Below, one piece after another: positions 26,577 through 34,684 of a DNA stretch of 64,000 nucleotides. Position numbers and translations under genes: made by a program. The notes beneath the pieces were generated by a model that saw nothing but the letters and a program-made list of their open reading frames with translations, was not told the origin of the DNA and did no database searches. The stretch spans positions 7,536,001 through 7,600,000 of the forward strand of contig NZ_CP023747.1 of assembly GCF_008704995.1 (NCBI RefSeq), in the 5' to 3' direction. The DNA comes from Streptomyces nodosus. Its GTDB lineage: Bacteria > Actinomycetota > Actinomycetes > Streptomycetales > Streptomycetaceae. Each line of letters starts with the position of its first letter. Position 1 is the first letter of the stretch.

Positions 26577-26765
26577 AGTGGTGACGGCGCGGGGCCTCTA
26601 GCCTCGATCCTTCGTGACGGTCCGCCGACGGAGTCGCTGGACCGTTTCACTTTGTGTGGCTGATGGTGGGCAGGGCAGTGGCCCGGTTGTCGCATCGGGT
26701 GAGCGCCGGGTTCCACTGCTCCGGGTCGAGATGGTGCTGTTCGTCGAGACAGGGAGATCTACTGG

Positions 26766-27026
26766 TCAGCCGGGGTTCGGCAGTTGAGCGAGTCGGTCGA
26801 GGGCGGCCGTGATGTCGTGGGTCCAGGGCCAGTGGGCTGCGAGGCGGAGGATGCGGCGGCGGCCGGTGGTGACGAGTTGTCCGGCGTCGGTGAACAGGCG
26901 GAGCCTCAGGCGGCGGGGCTCCCAGAGCCGGGCCTTGCCGGCCAAGGCGAGCATGGGCATCCAGGCCAGCAGGTCGAGCGCGATCTGCACGATCTCCAGC
27001 CAGACCTTGTTCTGGGCGGCCGTAGC
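26766..27026 (-). pseudogene. IS1380-family transposase C-terminal remnant
   Basis: The frame reads NKVWLEIVQIALDLLAWMP, WEPRRLRLRLFTDAGQLV and AAHWPWTHDITAALDRLAQL before a stop, the typical C-terminal domain of IS1380 transposases. The catalytic DDE core is absent and the 5-prime part is missing, so it cannot be functional. Confidence 0.8.
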
Positions 27027-27185
27027 GGGACCGAACCGGCCTGGGAGACGACCCGACGGCCGTCGCCCCGGACACGCACGCAGGGATAGGAACCTATAGG
27101 CTGCTTCACCTGGAAAGTGCCTCTGGTTTCAGCGGGAACAAGGCGAACTCGAAAATCCTCATTCTTGCTGTTCAGGGGCATTCTC

Positions 27186-27241
27186 TGCTGAACTGACCAC
27201 CTGTCGGACAGCCCGCTTCATGAAGGCGCGAGGTTAGGGCG
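27186..27241. repeat. 56-bp direct repeat, copy 1
   Basis: Begins TGCTGAACTGACCACCTGTC and matches 28364-28419 in 51 of 56 positions, same orientation. The two copies flank the lipoprotein gene and one IS1380 fragment. Confidence 0.85.
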
Positions 27242-27484
27242 AGTGATCGTCCGTCTGCCGCCGGCGGCTCTGGTTCCGTTCGGTACTGACGAGGCTGGTG
27301 CGCTGCAGCGCATGGAGGGTCGTTCACAGTGGGCAGGACCGGTTGAAGCAACTGCCCTGCTTGTGTACGGAGTAGTCCCAACGCTTGGCTGAACACCCGT
27401 GCCCGGGCCCCGTGACAAGAGCCCGGGCACGGGTGTAGACGGAGCACAGAACAGAGTCCGTGGTAGGAAACGAACGGAGCGGTG

Positions 27485-28039
27485 ATGAGCGCAGGTTCCG
27501 TGTTCCCTGGGAAACTCCGAACTCGGCGATGTGGAGCGGTCCTGTTGTTGGCTGGGGTCCTGGCAGGTTGCGAGAGCGCTGCCACTGATGGCTCCGGTTC
27601 CTCATCAACTACGACACAGGGGACCAGCGGCAGGGGCGTGGTTTCAGCGCCCCCCAGCAGTGCGCGGGGCGCTCGGTGTCTCAAGGTCGCGGATGATGCA
27701 CGATCTGCTGAGTCGGGCGGCGTCCAAGCCGGCCCTTTCGATACCGCTGCCTTGGCGGCGAGCTCGGGGGTCGCCAAGTTCTGGGTTGCCACTGCGAAGG
27801 AGCAGAAGACGCCGCATGACGCGTTGATCCGGGTGGAAGCCATCGGAGGGGTGGGGCCAGCTGATCCAGCCGTGTACGTCCGCCCCGCGGATGCAACCGT
27901 TGCTGTGACTCCTACGCCGAAGCGAGGGCCGAAAGAGATCTACAACGGGACGATCTTCGTTCCGACCGCTTCTGGCGCCAAGCTGCGCATAACGGTTACT
28001 ATCGGTGACGAGTCAGGATGCTTCGAGACGCACGTCTGA
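27485..28039 (+). CDS. Putative lipoprotein, unknown function
   Basis: A 184-residue exported lipoprotein: basic N-terminus, hydrophobic run and lipobox LAGVLAGC with the lipidated Cys near residue 29, then a Ser/Thr-rich linker and a roughly 120-residue soluble domain. ATG 27485 has GGAG at 27476-27479. Base composition is less GC-extreme than neighbours, and it lies between transposase fragments and direct repeats, suggesting arrival with the IS material. No family recognised. Confidence 0.6.
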   Translation: MSAGSVFPGKLRTRRCGAVLLLAGVLAGCESAATDGSGSSSTTTQGTSGRGVVSAPPSSARGARCLKVADDARSAESGGVQAGPFDTAALAASSGVAKFWVATAKEQKTPHDALIRVEAIGGVGPADPAVYVRPADATVAVTPTPKRGPKEIYNGTIFVPTASGAKLRITVTIGDESGCFETHV

Positions 28040-28110
28040 CCTGACCTCGCTGGTCACACGGGTGATCGCGGTGCCTCGCAGCGGCCCATCAGCGCAAACG
28101 AAGGCTCCGA

Positions 28111-28338
28111 CTATGGAATCTTGGTCGGACCATCGTCGTATCGCGGGCGCAGTGGCGCAGATCTACACGGCTTGCGGACGATCAGCCGCCTTCCCTTGGG
28201 GTGGCCGTCGAGGATGTCGCAGGTCAGTTCGGCGGCCCAGGCACCGTCACGGACCTCACCGTCCGTCTCGATGGCCGAGGTCCAGGCCGAGGCCGGGATC
28301 TTCAGCGCGGGCTGGTGGATGGTGTCGGCGATGGTCAT
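28111..28338 (-). pseudogene. IS1380-family transposase internal fragment
   Basis: The frame holds MTIADTIHQPALKIPASAWT, VRDGAWAAELT and PKGRRLIVRK, matching the middle of IS1380 transposases (usual form: AWTPA...VRDGAEVAELTGLL...WPxGMRLIVRRERPHPGAQL). It stops early and lacks both ends. It has the same orientation as the C-terminal fragment at 26766-27026 and would lie upstream of it in an intact gene. Confidence 0.7.
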
Positions 28339-28363
28339 GCCGACGTCCGGTCGAGACCGGTCT

Positions 28364-28419
28364 TGCTGAACTGACCACCTGTCGGACGGCCCGCTTCATG
28401 AAAGCGCGAGGCTGGAGCG
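28364..28419. repeat. 56-bp direct repeat, copy 2
   Basis: Second copy of the repeat at 27186-27241 with five substitutions. It abuts the 3-prime end of the SHOCT-like gene at 28424, so part of that intergenic region is repeat-derived. Confidence 0.85.
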
Positions 28420-28423
28420 CGTG

Positions 28424-28858
28424 TCACTCGCAGAAAACCTGCACTTTGGCGTCAGGGTCGTCGACGTCGACGGTGACCTCGTCGAGCTGGTCGATGAGGT
28501 CCTCGAGGTGCTGTGGCTTGAGCTCCGTGAGGTCGATGGGTACTCCCGACCTGTTCAGCTCGTCGTTGACCTTGGTGAGTGCTTGCGGCGGGAGGAGGCT
28601 GGTGAGCCGGACCCCGGCGCGCAGCAGCTGGAGCGGGATCCGGATGTCGACTCGGCTCGCGCCGTCGTCGCCACCGGAGCCGTCCGCCGCGTCCACCATC
28701 ACACGCAGGTACTTGGGGCGGCTTTTCGACCGGGGTGCGGCGCCCGGCGTCGGCTCGGGCTTCTCGCGGTCGAGGACGTCGATCAGCCGCTCGGCCTCGT
28801 CCGCGGTGATCTTGCCTTCGGACAGCATCTGCAGGACCTGACGGCGCTGCTCGTTCAT
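28424..28858 (-). CDS. SHOCT-like domain protein
   Basis: A 144-residue cytosolic protein. Residues 1-35 (EQRRQVLQMLSEGKITADEA then RLIDVL) form the SHOCT-like short helical motif seen in YvlB/LiaX-type envelope-stress proteins. A linker and an alpha/beta segment (KYLRVMVDAADG, VDIRIPLQLLRAGVRL) follow, with an acidic end. It is the third gene of an operon with a DUF2089 regulator and a small membrane protein, an arrangement linked with cell-envelope responses. Molecular activity is unknown. Confidence 0.8.
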   Translation of the reverse strand: MNEQRRQVLQMLSEGKITADEAERLIDVLDREKPEPTPGAAPRSKSRPKYLRVMVDAADGSGGDDGASRVDIRIPLQLLRAGVRLTSLLPPQALTKVNDELNRSGVPIDLTELKPQHLEDLIDQLDEVTVDVDDPDAKVQVFCE

Positions 28859-28877
28859 GTCGTTCTTCCTCTCCGAT

Positions 28878-29138
28878 TCATCTGACGCTTATCAGGAAGG
28901 CCGTTCGGCCGTCGTCGATCTCGAACCGGGTGCCGGGCAGTGCCCACAGCAGTTGCCCGGTGCCGCGCAGCGCGCCCATCGGACTGATCCGGGTGGCCGA
29001 GCAGGCGACCAGTCCAGCCGATACGGCGAGCAGCAGCAGCGGTGACAGCGCCAGTACGACCGGCACCACAGGGACGTACAGGCGGCGCCGGCGGCCGTCG
29101 GAACGGCGATAGCGCACCGTCACCAGTTGCGGGACCAT
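28878..29138 (-). CDS. Small membrane protein of DUF2089 operon
   Basis: An 86-residue protein with an Arg-rich N-terminus (RYRRSDGRRRRLYVP) and one long hydrophobic helix (VVPVVLALSPLLLLAVSAGLV), then a short soluble tail; topology by positive-inside rule is N-in. Its ATG overlaps the stop of the DUF2089 gene by one base (TGATG), giving translational coupling. No family name known to me; it could anchor the SHOCT-like protein. Confidence 0.72.
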   Translation of the reverse strand: MVPQLVTVRYRRSDGRRRRLYVPVVPVVLALSPLLLLAVSAGLVACSATRISPMGALRGTGQLLWALPGTRFEIDDGRTAFLISVR

Positions 29139-29536
29139 CAGGCCCCCTCCAGCTCGGACAGTGCCTCCTGGGCGCTGATCTCCCCGCGCTGAAGGCGATC
29201 GATGACATCGGCGGCGCTGGTGGACGGTGGGGCGGTGTCGACGAAGTCGAGGTGTTCGGCGATCCGCTTCAGGCGGGACTTGATCGTCGGGTAGCTCACC
29301 CCGAAGATCCGCTCCATCTCCTTGATCGAACCGTGCGACCGTACGAACGAGGCAACGAACACCTGGTCGTCGACGCCGAGTTGAGCCAGTTGTGGCGGCT
29401 CGAACTGCCCCTCGACCGCGACGCCGCTGTCGGCGAGCCGGACCCGCTCCACCACGAACGGTCGTCCTTGGGTCAGGTCCGTCAGGTCCTGCCAGTCCAC
29501 CCTCGGCTCCTGTGCTCTCGGCGGCGTGCTTGCCAT
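29138..29536 (-). CDS. DUF2089-family putative regulator
   Basis: A 132-residue protein. Its core DQVFVASFVRSHGSIKEME followed by FGVSYPTIKSRLKRIAEHLD is a sigma70 region 4-like helix-turn-helix characteristic of DUF2089, and the C-terminal LQRGEISAQEALSEL is another SHOCT-like motif. It heads the three-gene operon and probably regulates it. A promoter with -10 immediately before the ATG implies a leaderless mRNA. Confidence 0.85.
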   Translation of the reverse strand: MASTPPRAQEPRVDWQDLTDLTQGRPFVVERVRLADSGVAVEGQFEPPQLAQLGVDDQVFVASFVRSHGSIKEMERIFGVSYPTIKSRLKRIAEHLDFVDTAPPSTSAADVIDRLQRGEISAQEALSELEGA

Positions 29537-29539
29537 TCA

Positions 29540-29568
29540 GTTGTACATTGAGTTTTTTAAGGGGTCAA
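29540..29568 (-). promoter_or_regulatory. Sigma70-type promoter of the DUF2089 operon
   Basis: On the minus strand TTGACC (29568-29563) and TACAAC (29545-29540) are 17 bp apart. The -10 box ends 3 bp before the ATG, so the predicted start site falls on or next to the initiation codon. CATTGA/TCAATG arms at 29546-29570 could be an operator. Confidence 0.65.
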
Positions 29569-30024
29569 TGCAGAAAACTTAAGATCTGTGGCTGTATATT
29601 CAATATTTACGTCTGAGGGCTCCCGCGCCCGCCGACGGGGATCCATGGATGGGTGGGGCTGTGCGTCGAGGTACCGGTGTCTGATGTCGGCGGACGAGAC
29701 GACGAGCCGGCCCTCGCGGACCTGCCACTCGGTCGTTCCATCGACTTCGTGACTGGCAAGGAACAGGCCCCGGACGAGGTCTCCGTCGTCATCGGAAGCC
29801 GGGATCCGGGCGATCTCTCGGAGCTGGCCCATGAATCAGTCCAGAGCCGACTCCCGGATGTCGGCGCCGTAGAAGAGGTAAGAGGTCCAGTTGACCCGCT
29901 GCCGAGGTGTGGTCCAGCCGCTGGAGTAGTGCTCGTCGGTGTGGGACGAGATGATCTCCTGGGCGGCGGCGAGTTGGGTCTCGTCGCACTCAAGCCACCC
30001 TCTGACCGACACATAGACGCCCAT
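29557..30024 (-). pseudogene. Conserved hypothetical gene interrupted by an in-frame TGA
   Basis: Reading from ATG 30024, MGVYVSVRGWLECDETQLAA continues to ADIRESALD, then TGA at 29838-29836, then the same frame resumes FMGQLREIARIPASDD, EVDGTTEWQVREGRL and RHRYLDA. The homologous actinobacterial protein I recall reads ESALDW at this point, so TGG (Trp) has become TGA. The product is split into 62 residues and a piece whose only start is ATG 29832. The tail after RHRYLDA runs into the DUF2089 promoter and looks like an extended C-terminus. Nonsense mutation, sequencing error or read-through are all possible. Confidence 0.75.
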
Positions 30025-30080
30025 GTGTATGCCCTTTCTGTCGTTGCCGGTCCTGCGCCGCCCAGGCGTTCGCGGCCGCT

Positions 30081-30137
30081 CGGGAAGGCCCGGCGGAGGC
30101 ACGGTGCTCACCGTCAGGGACTCGCCGGGCCTTCCCG
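30081..30137 (-). terminator. Large nested hairpin after the epimerase gene
   Basis: CGGGAAGGCCCGGCG (30081-30095) pairs perfectly with 30123-30137; the 27-nt loop contains a second hairpin, ACGGTG-CT-CACCGT. Confidence 0.8.
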
Positions 30138-30146
30138 CTCGCCCGG

Positions 30147-31028
30147 TCAGGGCTGGATGTTCTCCAGGTCCTCCAGAAGGCCGACGTGCCTCGGCTGCCA
30201 GCCGAGAGTCTGCCGGGTGTGGGTGCTGGACGAGGGCTGGTCGGCCGAGAAGATCGGGCCGAGGGGGCCGTAGGTCTCCGTCGGCACCGACTCGACCGGC
30301 AGGCCCAGTCGCCGGCCGATGACGGTGGCGATGTCGCGCACCGGGTCTCCCTCGTCGGCCACGGCGTGCCAGGAGGTTCCGGCCGGAGCCTCTTCCAGGG
30401 CGAGCCGGAGGAGGACCGCCGCGTCGAGCGCGTGCACGGCCGGCCAGCGCTGGGTGCCGTCGCCGGGGTAGCCGGACACCCCGCTGCGGCGTGCGATGTC
30501 GGTCAACAGCCCGGCGAACCCGCCCGTGCCCTCGTTGTGGACCGTGCGCGGCAGGCGTACGGCCGTGCTCCGCACCCCGCGCGAGGCCAGCTCCAGGATC
30601 GCCGTGACCGCGCGGCCGCGACCGCCGACCGGTCCGTCCGTCGACACCGGGTCGGCCTCGGTGGAAGCGCGGCCCGGCACATACGGCGTACCCGAGACCG
30701 TGACCAACGGGCGGTCGCTGCCCACGAGTTCCTCGCCCATGGCCGCGAGGGCGGCGCTTTCCTCGGCGACGGCCCGGGCGACGGCCTCGGCGCTGCTGAA
30801 GTCGTGGCTGAAGGCCAGGTGGATGACCCCGTCGGCCCGAGCGGCCCCGGCACGGAGGACATCCAGATCGCCGAGACCTCCCCGGATCGCCTCGGCGCCC
30901 GCCTTCTCGGCGGCCAGCGCGGACGCGTCGGAGCGGGCGAGTGCGAGGACGGTGTGGCCGTTGCCGAGCAACTCGGCGACGACGGCGGAACCGATCAGGC
31001 CGGTGCCGCCGGTGACAAAGACGCGCAT
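30147..31028 (-). CDS. NAD(P)-dependent epimerase/dehydratase (atypical SDR)
   Basis: A 293-residue extended/atypical SDR. The nucleotide motif TGGTGLIGSAVVAELLGNGH is at residues 6-25; VIHLAFSHD and the downstream segment GTPYVPGRA match NAD-dependent oxidoreductases of the YeeZ/DSL-reductase type. The usual catalytic YxxxK is not obvious, so the chemistry is uncertain. It is divergent from a TetR regulator across tandem GTGATGGGAC sites and is likely its target. Confidence 0.83.
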   Translation of the reverse strand: MRVFVTGGTGLIGSAVVAELLGNGHTVLALARSDASALAAEKAGAEAIRGGLGDLDVLRAGAARADGVIHLAFSHDFSSAEAVARAVAEESAALAAMGEELVGSDRPLVTVSGTPYVPGRASTEADPVSTDGPVGGRGRAVTAILELASRGVRSTAVRLPRTVHNEGTGGFAGLLTDIARRSGVSGYPGDGTQRWPAVHALDAAVLLRLALEEAPAGTSWHAVADEGDPVRDIATVIGRRLGLPVESVPTETYGPLGPIFSADQPSSSTHTRQTLGWQPRHVGLLEDLENIQP

Positions 31029-31044
31029 GAAACACCTCTGAAAA

Positions 31045-31099
31045 GTGATGGGACCTTTGTCTTATGACGTTAGCAGAGTGATGGGACAAGAGTCCCGTC
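31045..31099. promoter_or_regulatory. Repeated operator in SDR/TetR divergent promoter
   Basis: GTGATGGGAC occurs at 31045-31054 and 31078-31087. The second copy forms a near-perfect dyad with GTCCCGTC at 31092-31099 (one mismatch). Confidence 0.65.
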
Positions 31100-31114
31100 G
31101 CTATGATGGGATCC

Positions 31115-31693
31115 ATGGCTCGTTGGGAACCGGGGGCGCGTGAACGCCTCGTCGTCGCCGCCGTCGATCTGTTCACCGAGCAGGGGTACGACGCCACGAC
31201 CGTCGCGCAGATCGCCGAGCGCGCCGGGGTCACGAAAAGCACCTTCTTCCGGCACTTCCCCGACAAGCGCGAGCTGCTGGTGGCCAAGCAGGAGATGTTG
31301 TGCCGGTTGCTGGCCGAGGGGGTCGCCGAGGCACCCGAAGGTGCCAGCCCGCTCGCGGCGGTCGCCGCCGGTCTCGAGCGTGCCTCGAGTGCGATGGGCC
31401 CGGTGAACCGTGAGCTCGCCTCTCGACTGAAGGCCGCGGTGTCCGCCAGCACCGAACTCCAGGAGCGCGACGCCCTCAAGAGTCTCAGTCTGGCGGCCGC
31501 GATGACAGATGCCCTCGTCGCCCGCGGCGTACCCGACCCGACCGCGGCACTCGCGGGCGAGCTGGGTGTCCTCGCCTTCAAGCGGGGATACGCCGCATGG
31601 TCCGAGGGCGACCGTGACGCCGAGGACGAGCTCGCCGGGTACACCCTGGCGGCCTTGGACGAACTGCGTGCGGCGAGCGCATCGCTGGGCTGA
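31115..31693 (+). CDS. TetR-family regulator
   Basis: A 192-residue TetR protein: HTH domain in residues 8-56 (RLVVAAVDLFTEQGYDATTV, QIAERAGVTKSTFFRHFPDK) and a short all-helical ligand domain. ATG 31115 is preferred over 31103, since family members begin MARWxPGARERL. It is divergent from the epimerase, with direct and inverted GATGGGAC repeats between, so mutual autoregulation is likely. Confidence 0.88.
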   Translation: MARWEPGARERLVVAAVDLFTEQGYDATTVAQIAERAGVTKSTFFRHFPDKRELLVAKQEMLCRLLAEGVAEAPEGASPLAAVAAGLERASSAMGPVNRELASRLKAAVSASTELQERDALKSLSLAAAMTDALVARGVPDPTAALAGELGVLAFKRGYAAWSEGDRDAEDELAGYTLAALDELRAASASLG

Positions 31694-31750
31694 CCGGTCG
31701 GCCACGCCCACTCATCGGCTGTTTGCGCGTCGCCGCGTGGCCCGTCGCTG

Positions 31751-33268
31751 TCAGATCTCCCGGGCCGGAGTGTCGTCGTCCGCGATCGTGGCGGAGAGGG
31801 ACCGCTGGCCCGTGATGCTGCGCGCACGGAGGACGCCCCAGCCGACGAGCGCCGCAGAGGCGACCGTCAGGGTGAGTCCCGCGGTCGTGACGGCGTCCCG
31901 GAACTGCGACACCTGCTGGGTGCTCCAGTGCGAGGAGGCGATGTTCCCGGTGAACAGGGCCGCGAGGATCGTTCCGGTGACGGCCACCCCGATGCCGGTG
32001 GCGACCTCGGAGGAGGTGTCCACGAGTGCCGCGCCGATGGAGGTGCGACTCTCCGGGAGGCCGCGCAGGACGTTGGTGCCGGCCACGACGCCGACCATGC
32101 GCATCCCGGCGGCGGTGAGCACCAGCGCGACCGCCACCCAGAGGTAGCCGTAGTCGCTCAGCAGGGAGTAGACCGCGAGCCCGGCCACAACGGCCGCGGA
32201 GCTGAGCCATGCCGCTGTCTCCATGCCCACCCGCTTCACGAAGGGGGTGATCAGGGCGCCGCCGCCGATGAGGACGATGACCTGGGGCAGCATTCCGATG
32301 GCCGCCAGCCCGGGTGTCCAGCCCCAGTCGAGCTGTAGCTGCAGGGTGACCAGGTAGCCGAGTCCGGCGGTCGCCAGGCCGGTGGCGGCCTTGTGGGCCA
32401 GTCCGCTGGAGACCAGCGGATGGGCGATGAGCCTCAGATCGAGGAGGGGGTGGACGGCTTTTCGCTCGCGGACGACGAAACCGATCACCGCCAGGACGGC
32501 GCCGGCGCCGGCCATCCACGCGCCACAGGAGCCGGCCCCCTCATTGACGAACAGCGTCGGAGCGAGCAGGGAGAGCGTGATCGCCGCGGTGCCCAGCACC
32601 GCACCCGCGACATCGACCGGATCGCGATGCAGACGGGCCTTGTCGTCTGCGGCGACGCCGACCCGGATGCCGATGAGGGCGAGTACGGCGATCGGCACAT
32701 TGACCAGCAGCAGGACCTGCCAGGGAGCGAACGCCAGCACGAAGCCGCCCGCGGTGGGGCCGACCGCGAGGCCGATGAGGCCGACGGTCGAGATGAGCGT
32801 CATCGCGCTCACCCGCAGCCGGTCCTCGTCGAAGAGGCGGAAGGCCAGAGCCATGGACCCCGGAGCCGTCATCGCTGCCGCGACGCCCATGGCGCCCCGG
32901 ACCGCGATGAGTTGCTCGGCCGAGGTGACGAACGCCGTCGCCAGACTCGCGACGGCCAGCAGGGACAGTCCGGCCAGCATGATCCGCCGTCGGCCGACCC
33001 TGTCGGCGACGGCGCCGAAGACCAGCATCAGTCCACCGAAGACGAGCGAGTATGCGCCCGTGACCCACTGCAATGCGGTCGTGGACGCGTGCAGTTGGCG
33101 TCCGATCGTGGGCAGGGCGACATTGAGGATCGAGTTGTCCAGCATCTCTACGAGAAACACCGCGGACAGTCCTGCGAGGGCGATCCACGCCTCCCGCAGC
33201 GACGCGGGCGCATCCGCGGACCCGGTTGTCGGCTGGCCGGCTGTGGTGGTGGGGCGATGTGCACGCAT
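31751..33268 (-). CDS. MFS drug exporter, DHA2/EmrB-QacA type
   Basis: A 505-residue inner-membrane transporter with about 14 hydrophobic segments. Motif C-like GxxxGPxxGG appears as GLAVGPTAGGF (about residue 160), and the motif A region is GAVADRVGRRRIML (about 88-101). The N-terminal LDNSILNVALPTIGR is diagnostic for DHA2 proteins. It would export hydrophobic drugs using the proton gradient. ATG 33268 has GAGGAG at a proper distance, unlike GTG 33274. It is convergent with the TetR gene at 31115-31693 and may serve the nearby biosynthetic cluster. Confidence 0.88.
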   Translation of the reverse strand: MRAHRPTTTAGQPTTGSADAPASLREAWIALAGLSAVFLVEMLDNSILNVALPTIGRQLHASTTALQWVTGAYSLVFGGLMLVFGAVADRVGRRRIMLAGLSLLAVASLATAFVTSAEQLIAVRGAMGVAAAMTAPGSMALAFRLFDEDRLRVSAMTLISTVGLIGLAVGPTAGGFVLAFAPWQVLLLVNVPIAVLALIGIRVGVAADDKARLHRDPVDVAGAVLGTAAITLSLLAPTLFVNEGAGSCGAWMAGAGAVLAVIGFVVRERKAVHPLLDLRLIAHPLVSSGLAHKAATGLATAGLGYLVTLQLQLDWGWTPGLAAIGMLPQVIVLIGGGALITPFVKRVGMETAAWLSSAAVVAGLAVYSLLSDYGYLWVAVALVLTAAGMRMVGVVAGTNVLRGLPESRTSIGAALVDTSSEVATGIGVAVTGTILAALFTGNIASSHWSTQQVSQFRDAVTTAGLTLTVASAALVGWGVLRARSITGQRSLSATIADDDTPAREI

Positions 33269-33561
33269 GCACACTCCTCGAGGTTCGAGTAGCGGCGTGG
33301 TGCATCGCGGCGGCGACGGTGTCCTCAGTCTGTTTCTGTCGCGGGGCGGTGAATGTACGCCCTCGCCGTGCGCAGACTGCTTTTCCCACGGGGGTGAAGG
33401 GGGATTGCAGTGCGCAATCTAACACGGGGGACGGGGCCGTCACCGTGGAGCGGTGCTGCGAGCGGTCGCGCATGGCCGACTCGGTAGGTGTCGAGGCCTG
33501 GCCCTCGGCCGTCCCTCCCGGGGGGTGGGAAGGCGTGTTTTCGGCCCATCGAGCCACGGAA
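33269..33561. other. Non-coding promoter region, no gene seen
   Basis: Between the MFS gene and the TetR/P450 cassette. GC-rich with scattered frames lacking ribosome binding sites; must hold the MFS promoter. Confidence 0.4.
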
Positions 33562-33583
33562 TTAAGTCAGTCGGTTGATTTAA
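33562..33583. promoter_or_regulatory. TetR-type operator upstream of the P450 cassette
   Basis: TTAAGTCA (33562-33569) faces TGATTTAA (33576-33583) across 6 bp with one mismatch in eight, in an AT-rich island 127-148 bp before the TetR start. Confidence 0.55.
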
Positions 33584-33632
33584 AAGAGATGCTCGGGTTT
33601 TAGTGGGCGGGCGACCGAGCGGAGGAGACGAC

Positions 33633-33716
33633 ATGAGCCGGACGAGCTCTGGTGAACTGCGGTGTACGGAAGGTGTGTTGGCCACCCCGCTGCACGAAGT
33701 GCCGGTGACATGGTGA
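33633..33716 (+). pseudogene. 27-residue micro-ORF ending like a P450 C-terminus
   Basis: GGAGGAG precedes ATG 33633. The 27-residue frame ends TPLHEVPVTW then TGA; the nearby CYP105-type enzyme ends GLHELPVTW. It is most simply the tail of a lost P450 gene captured behind a new start. Its stop overlaps the TetR start region (33710), so it might also act as a translational coupler. Confidence 0.45.
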
Positions 33717-34390
33717 ACGACACCACTCACCGGACGGAGCGCAGATCCCTTCGTGGGGCCGGGACCCGTGAGGCGATCATGGCGGCGGCCGAGCGCCTGT
33801 ACGCCGAGCATGGTCTTTCGAACGTCTCCAACCGGCAGATCGGCGAGGCGGCCGGACAGGCCAACACCACCGTCGTCAGCTATCACTTCGGCAGCAAGAC
33901 CGCCCTGGTGCGCGCCATCATGACCAGCCACGGGGGCCAGGTCGAAACCATCCGCCGGCGCTATGTGGAGGACGTCGGCGACAGCGACGACGTGCGGCAG
34001 TGGGTCCGCTGCCTGGTCCGCCCGGTGACCGAGCACCTGGGCGCCTTCGGTGTGCCGTCCTGGCAGGCGCGGTTCGCCGTGCAGGTGCTCACCGACCCCC
34101 TGATGCGAGCGCTGGTCACCGATGAGTCGCTCACCCGCGACAGCCTCCGGCAGACCCTTTCCGGCCTGGGCAGATGTCTGGAGTCCACCCTGTCCGCGGA
34201 AGTGCGCCGCGAGCGCGGACAGATGGCCCGGCACCTGATCACCCACACCTGCGCGGAGCACGAACGGACCCTGGCCGACGGCACGGCCGAGCCCGGCGCC
34301 TCCTGGCCGCGCACCGCGACGGCCCTTGAGGACGCGCTGGTGGGACTGCTCACCGCCCCCACGACCCACCCCACCGGACGCCGTCGATGA
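33710..34390 (+). CDS. TetR-family regulator of P450 cassette
   Basis: A 226-residue TetR protein. The HTH (REAIMAAAERLYAEHGLSNV, QIGEAAGQANTTVVSYHFGS) occupies residues 18-66, followed by a YcnC-like ligand domain. It precedes the ferredoxin/reductase/P450 genes on the same strand (93 bp gap) and has an AT-rich dyad upstream at 33562-33583. It is probably the pathway-specific or autoregulating repressor of the cassette. Confidence 0.85.
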   Translation: MVNDTTHRTERRSLRGAGTREAIMAAAERLYAEHGLSNVSNRQIGEAAGQANTTVVSYHFGSKTALVRAIMTSHGGQVETIRRRYVEDVGDSDDVRQWVRCLVRPVTEHLGAFGVPSWQARFAVQVLTDPLMRALVTDESLTRDSLRQTLSGLGRCLESTLSAEVRRERGQMARHLITHTCAEHERTLADGTAEPGASWPRTATALEDALVGLLTAPTTHPTGRRR

Positions 34391-34483
34391 AGTACCCCGC
34401 CCATGAGCGGGGGCGTCCCCGCGAACGCTGAGACCCGCCCGCCGGGTCCGGCCCTGTCCCCCCACCGAAACACCGGGAGAACC

Positions 34484-34684
34484 ATGAAGATCACCGTCGA
34501 GGAAGACAAGTGCTGCGGCGCCGGACAATGCGTGCTGATCGCCCCTGAGGTCTTCGACCAGCGCGACGACGACGGTATCGTCATCCTGCTCGACGCCACC
34601 CCCGCGGAGGACCAGTACGAGCAGGTCCTCGAGGCCGCCGCCGTCTGTCCCGCCGCCTGCATCCACCTGGACGACAAGGCATGA
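34484..34684 (+). CDS. [3Fe-4S] ferredoxin for P450
   Basis: A 66-residue ferredoxin: Cys10-x5-Cys16 (CCGAGQC) and Cys55-Pro (VCPAAC) are the three-cysteine ligand set of the actinobacterial [3Fe-4S] P450 ferredoxins. It passes single electrons from the reductase to the P450. GGGAGA precedes the ATG, and the gene overlaps the reductase by 4 bp (ATGA). Confidence 0.93.
   Translation: MKITVEEDKCCGAGQCVLIAPEVFDQRDDDGIVILLDATPAEDQYEQVLEAAAVCPAACIHLDDKA

Noticed and set aside
31700..31742. Hairpin GGCCACGC/GCGTGGCC as a terminator between TetR and MFS genes
   Set aside because: The 8-bp stem has a 27-nt loop; too weak to list beside the much stronger hairpins elsewhere.
30025..31827. N-terminal extension of the frame ending at 29836
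   Set aside because: Covers antisense of the epimerase and TetR genes; family similarity begins at ATG 30024.
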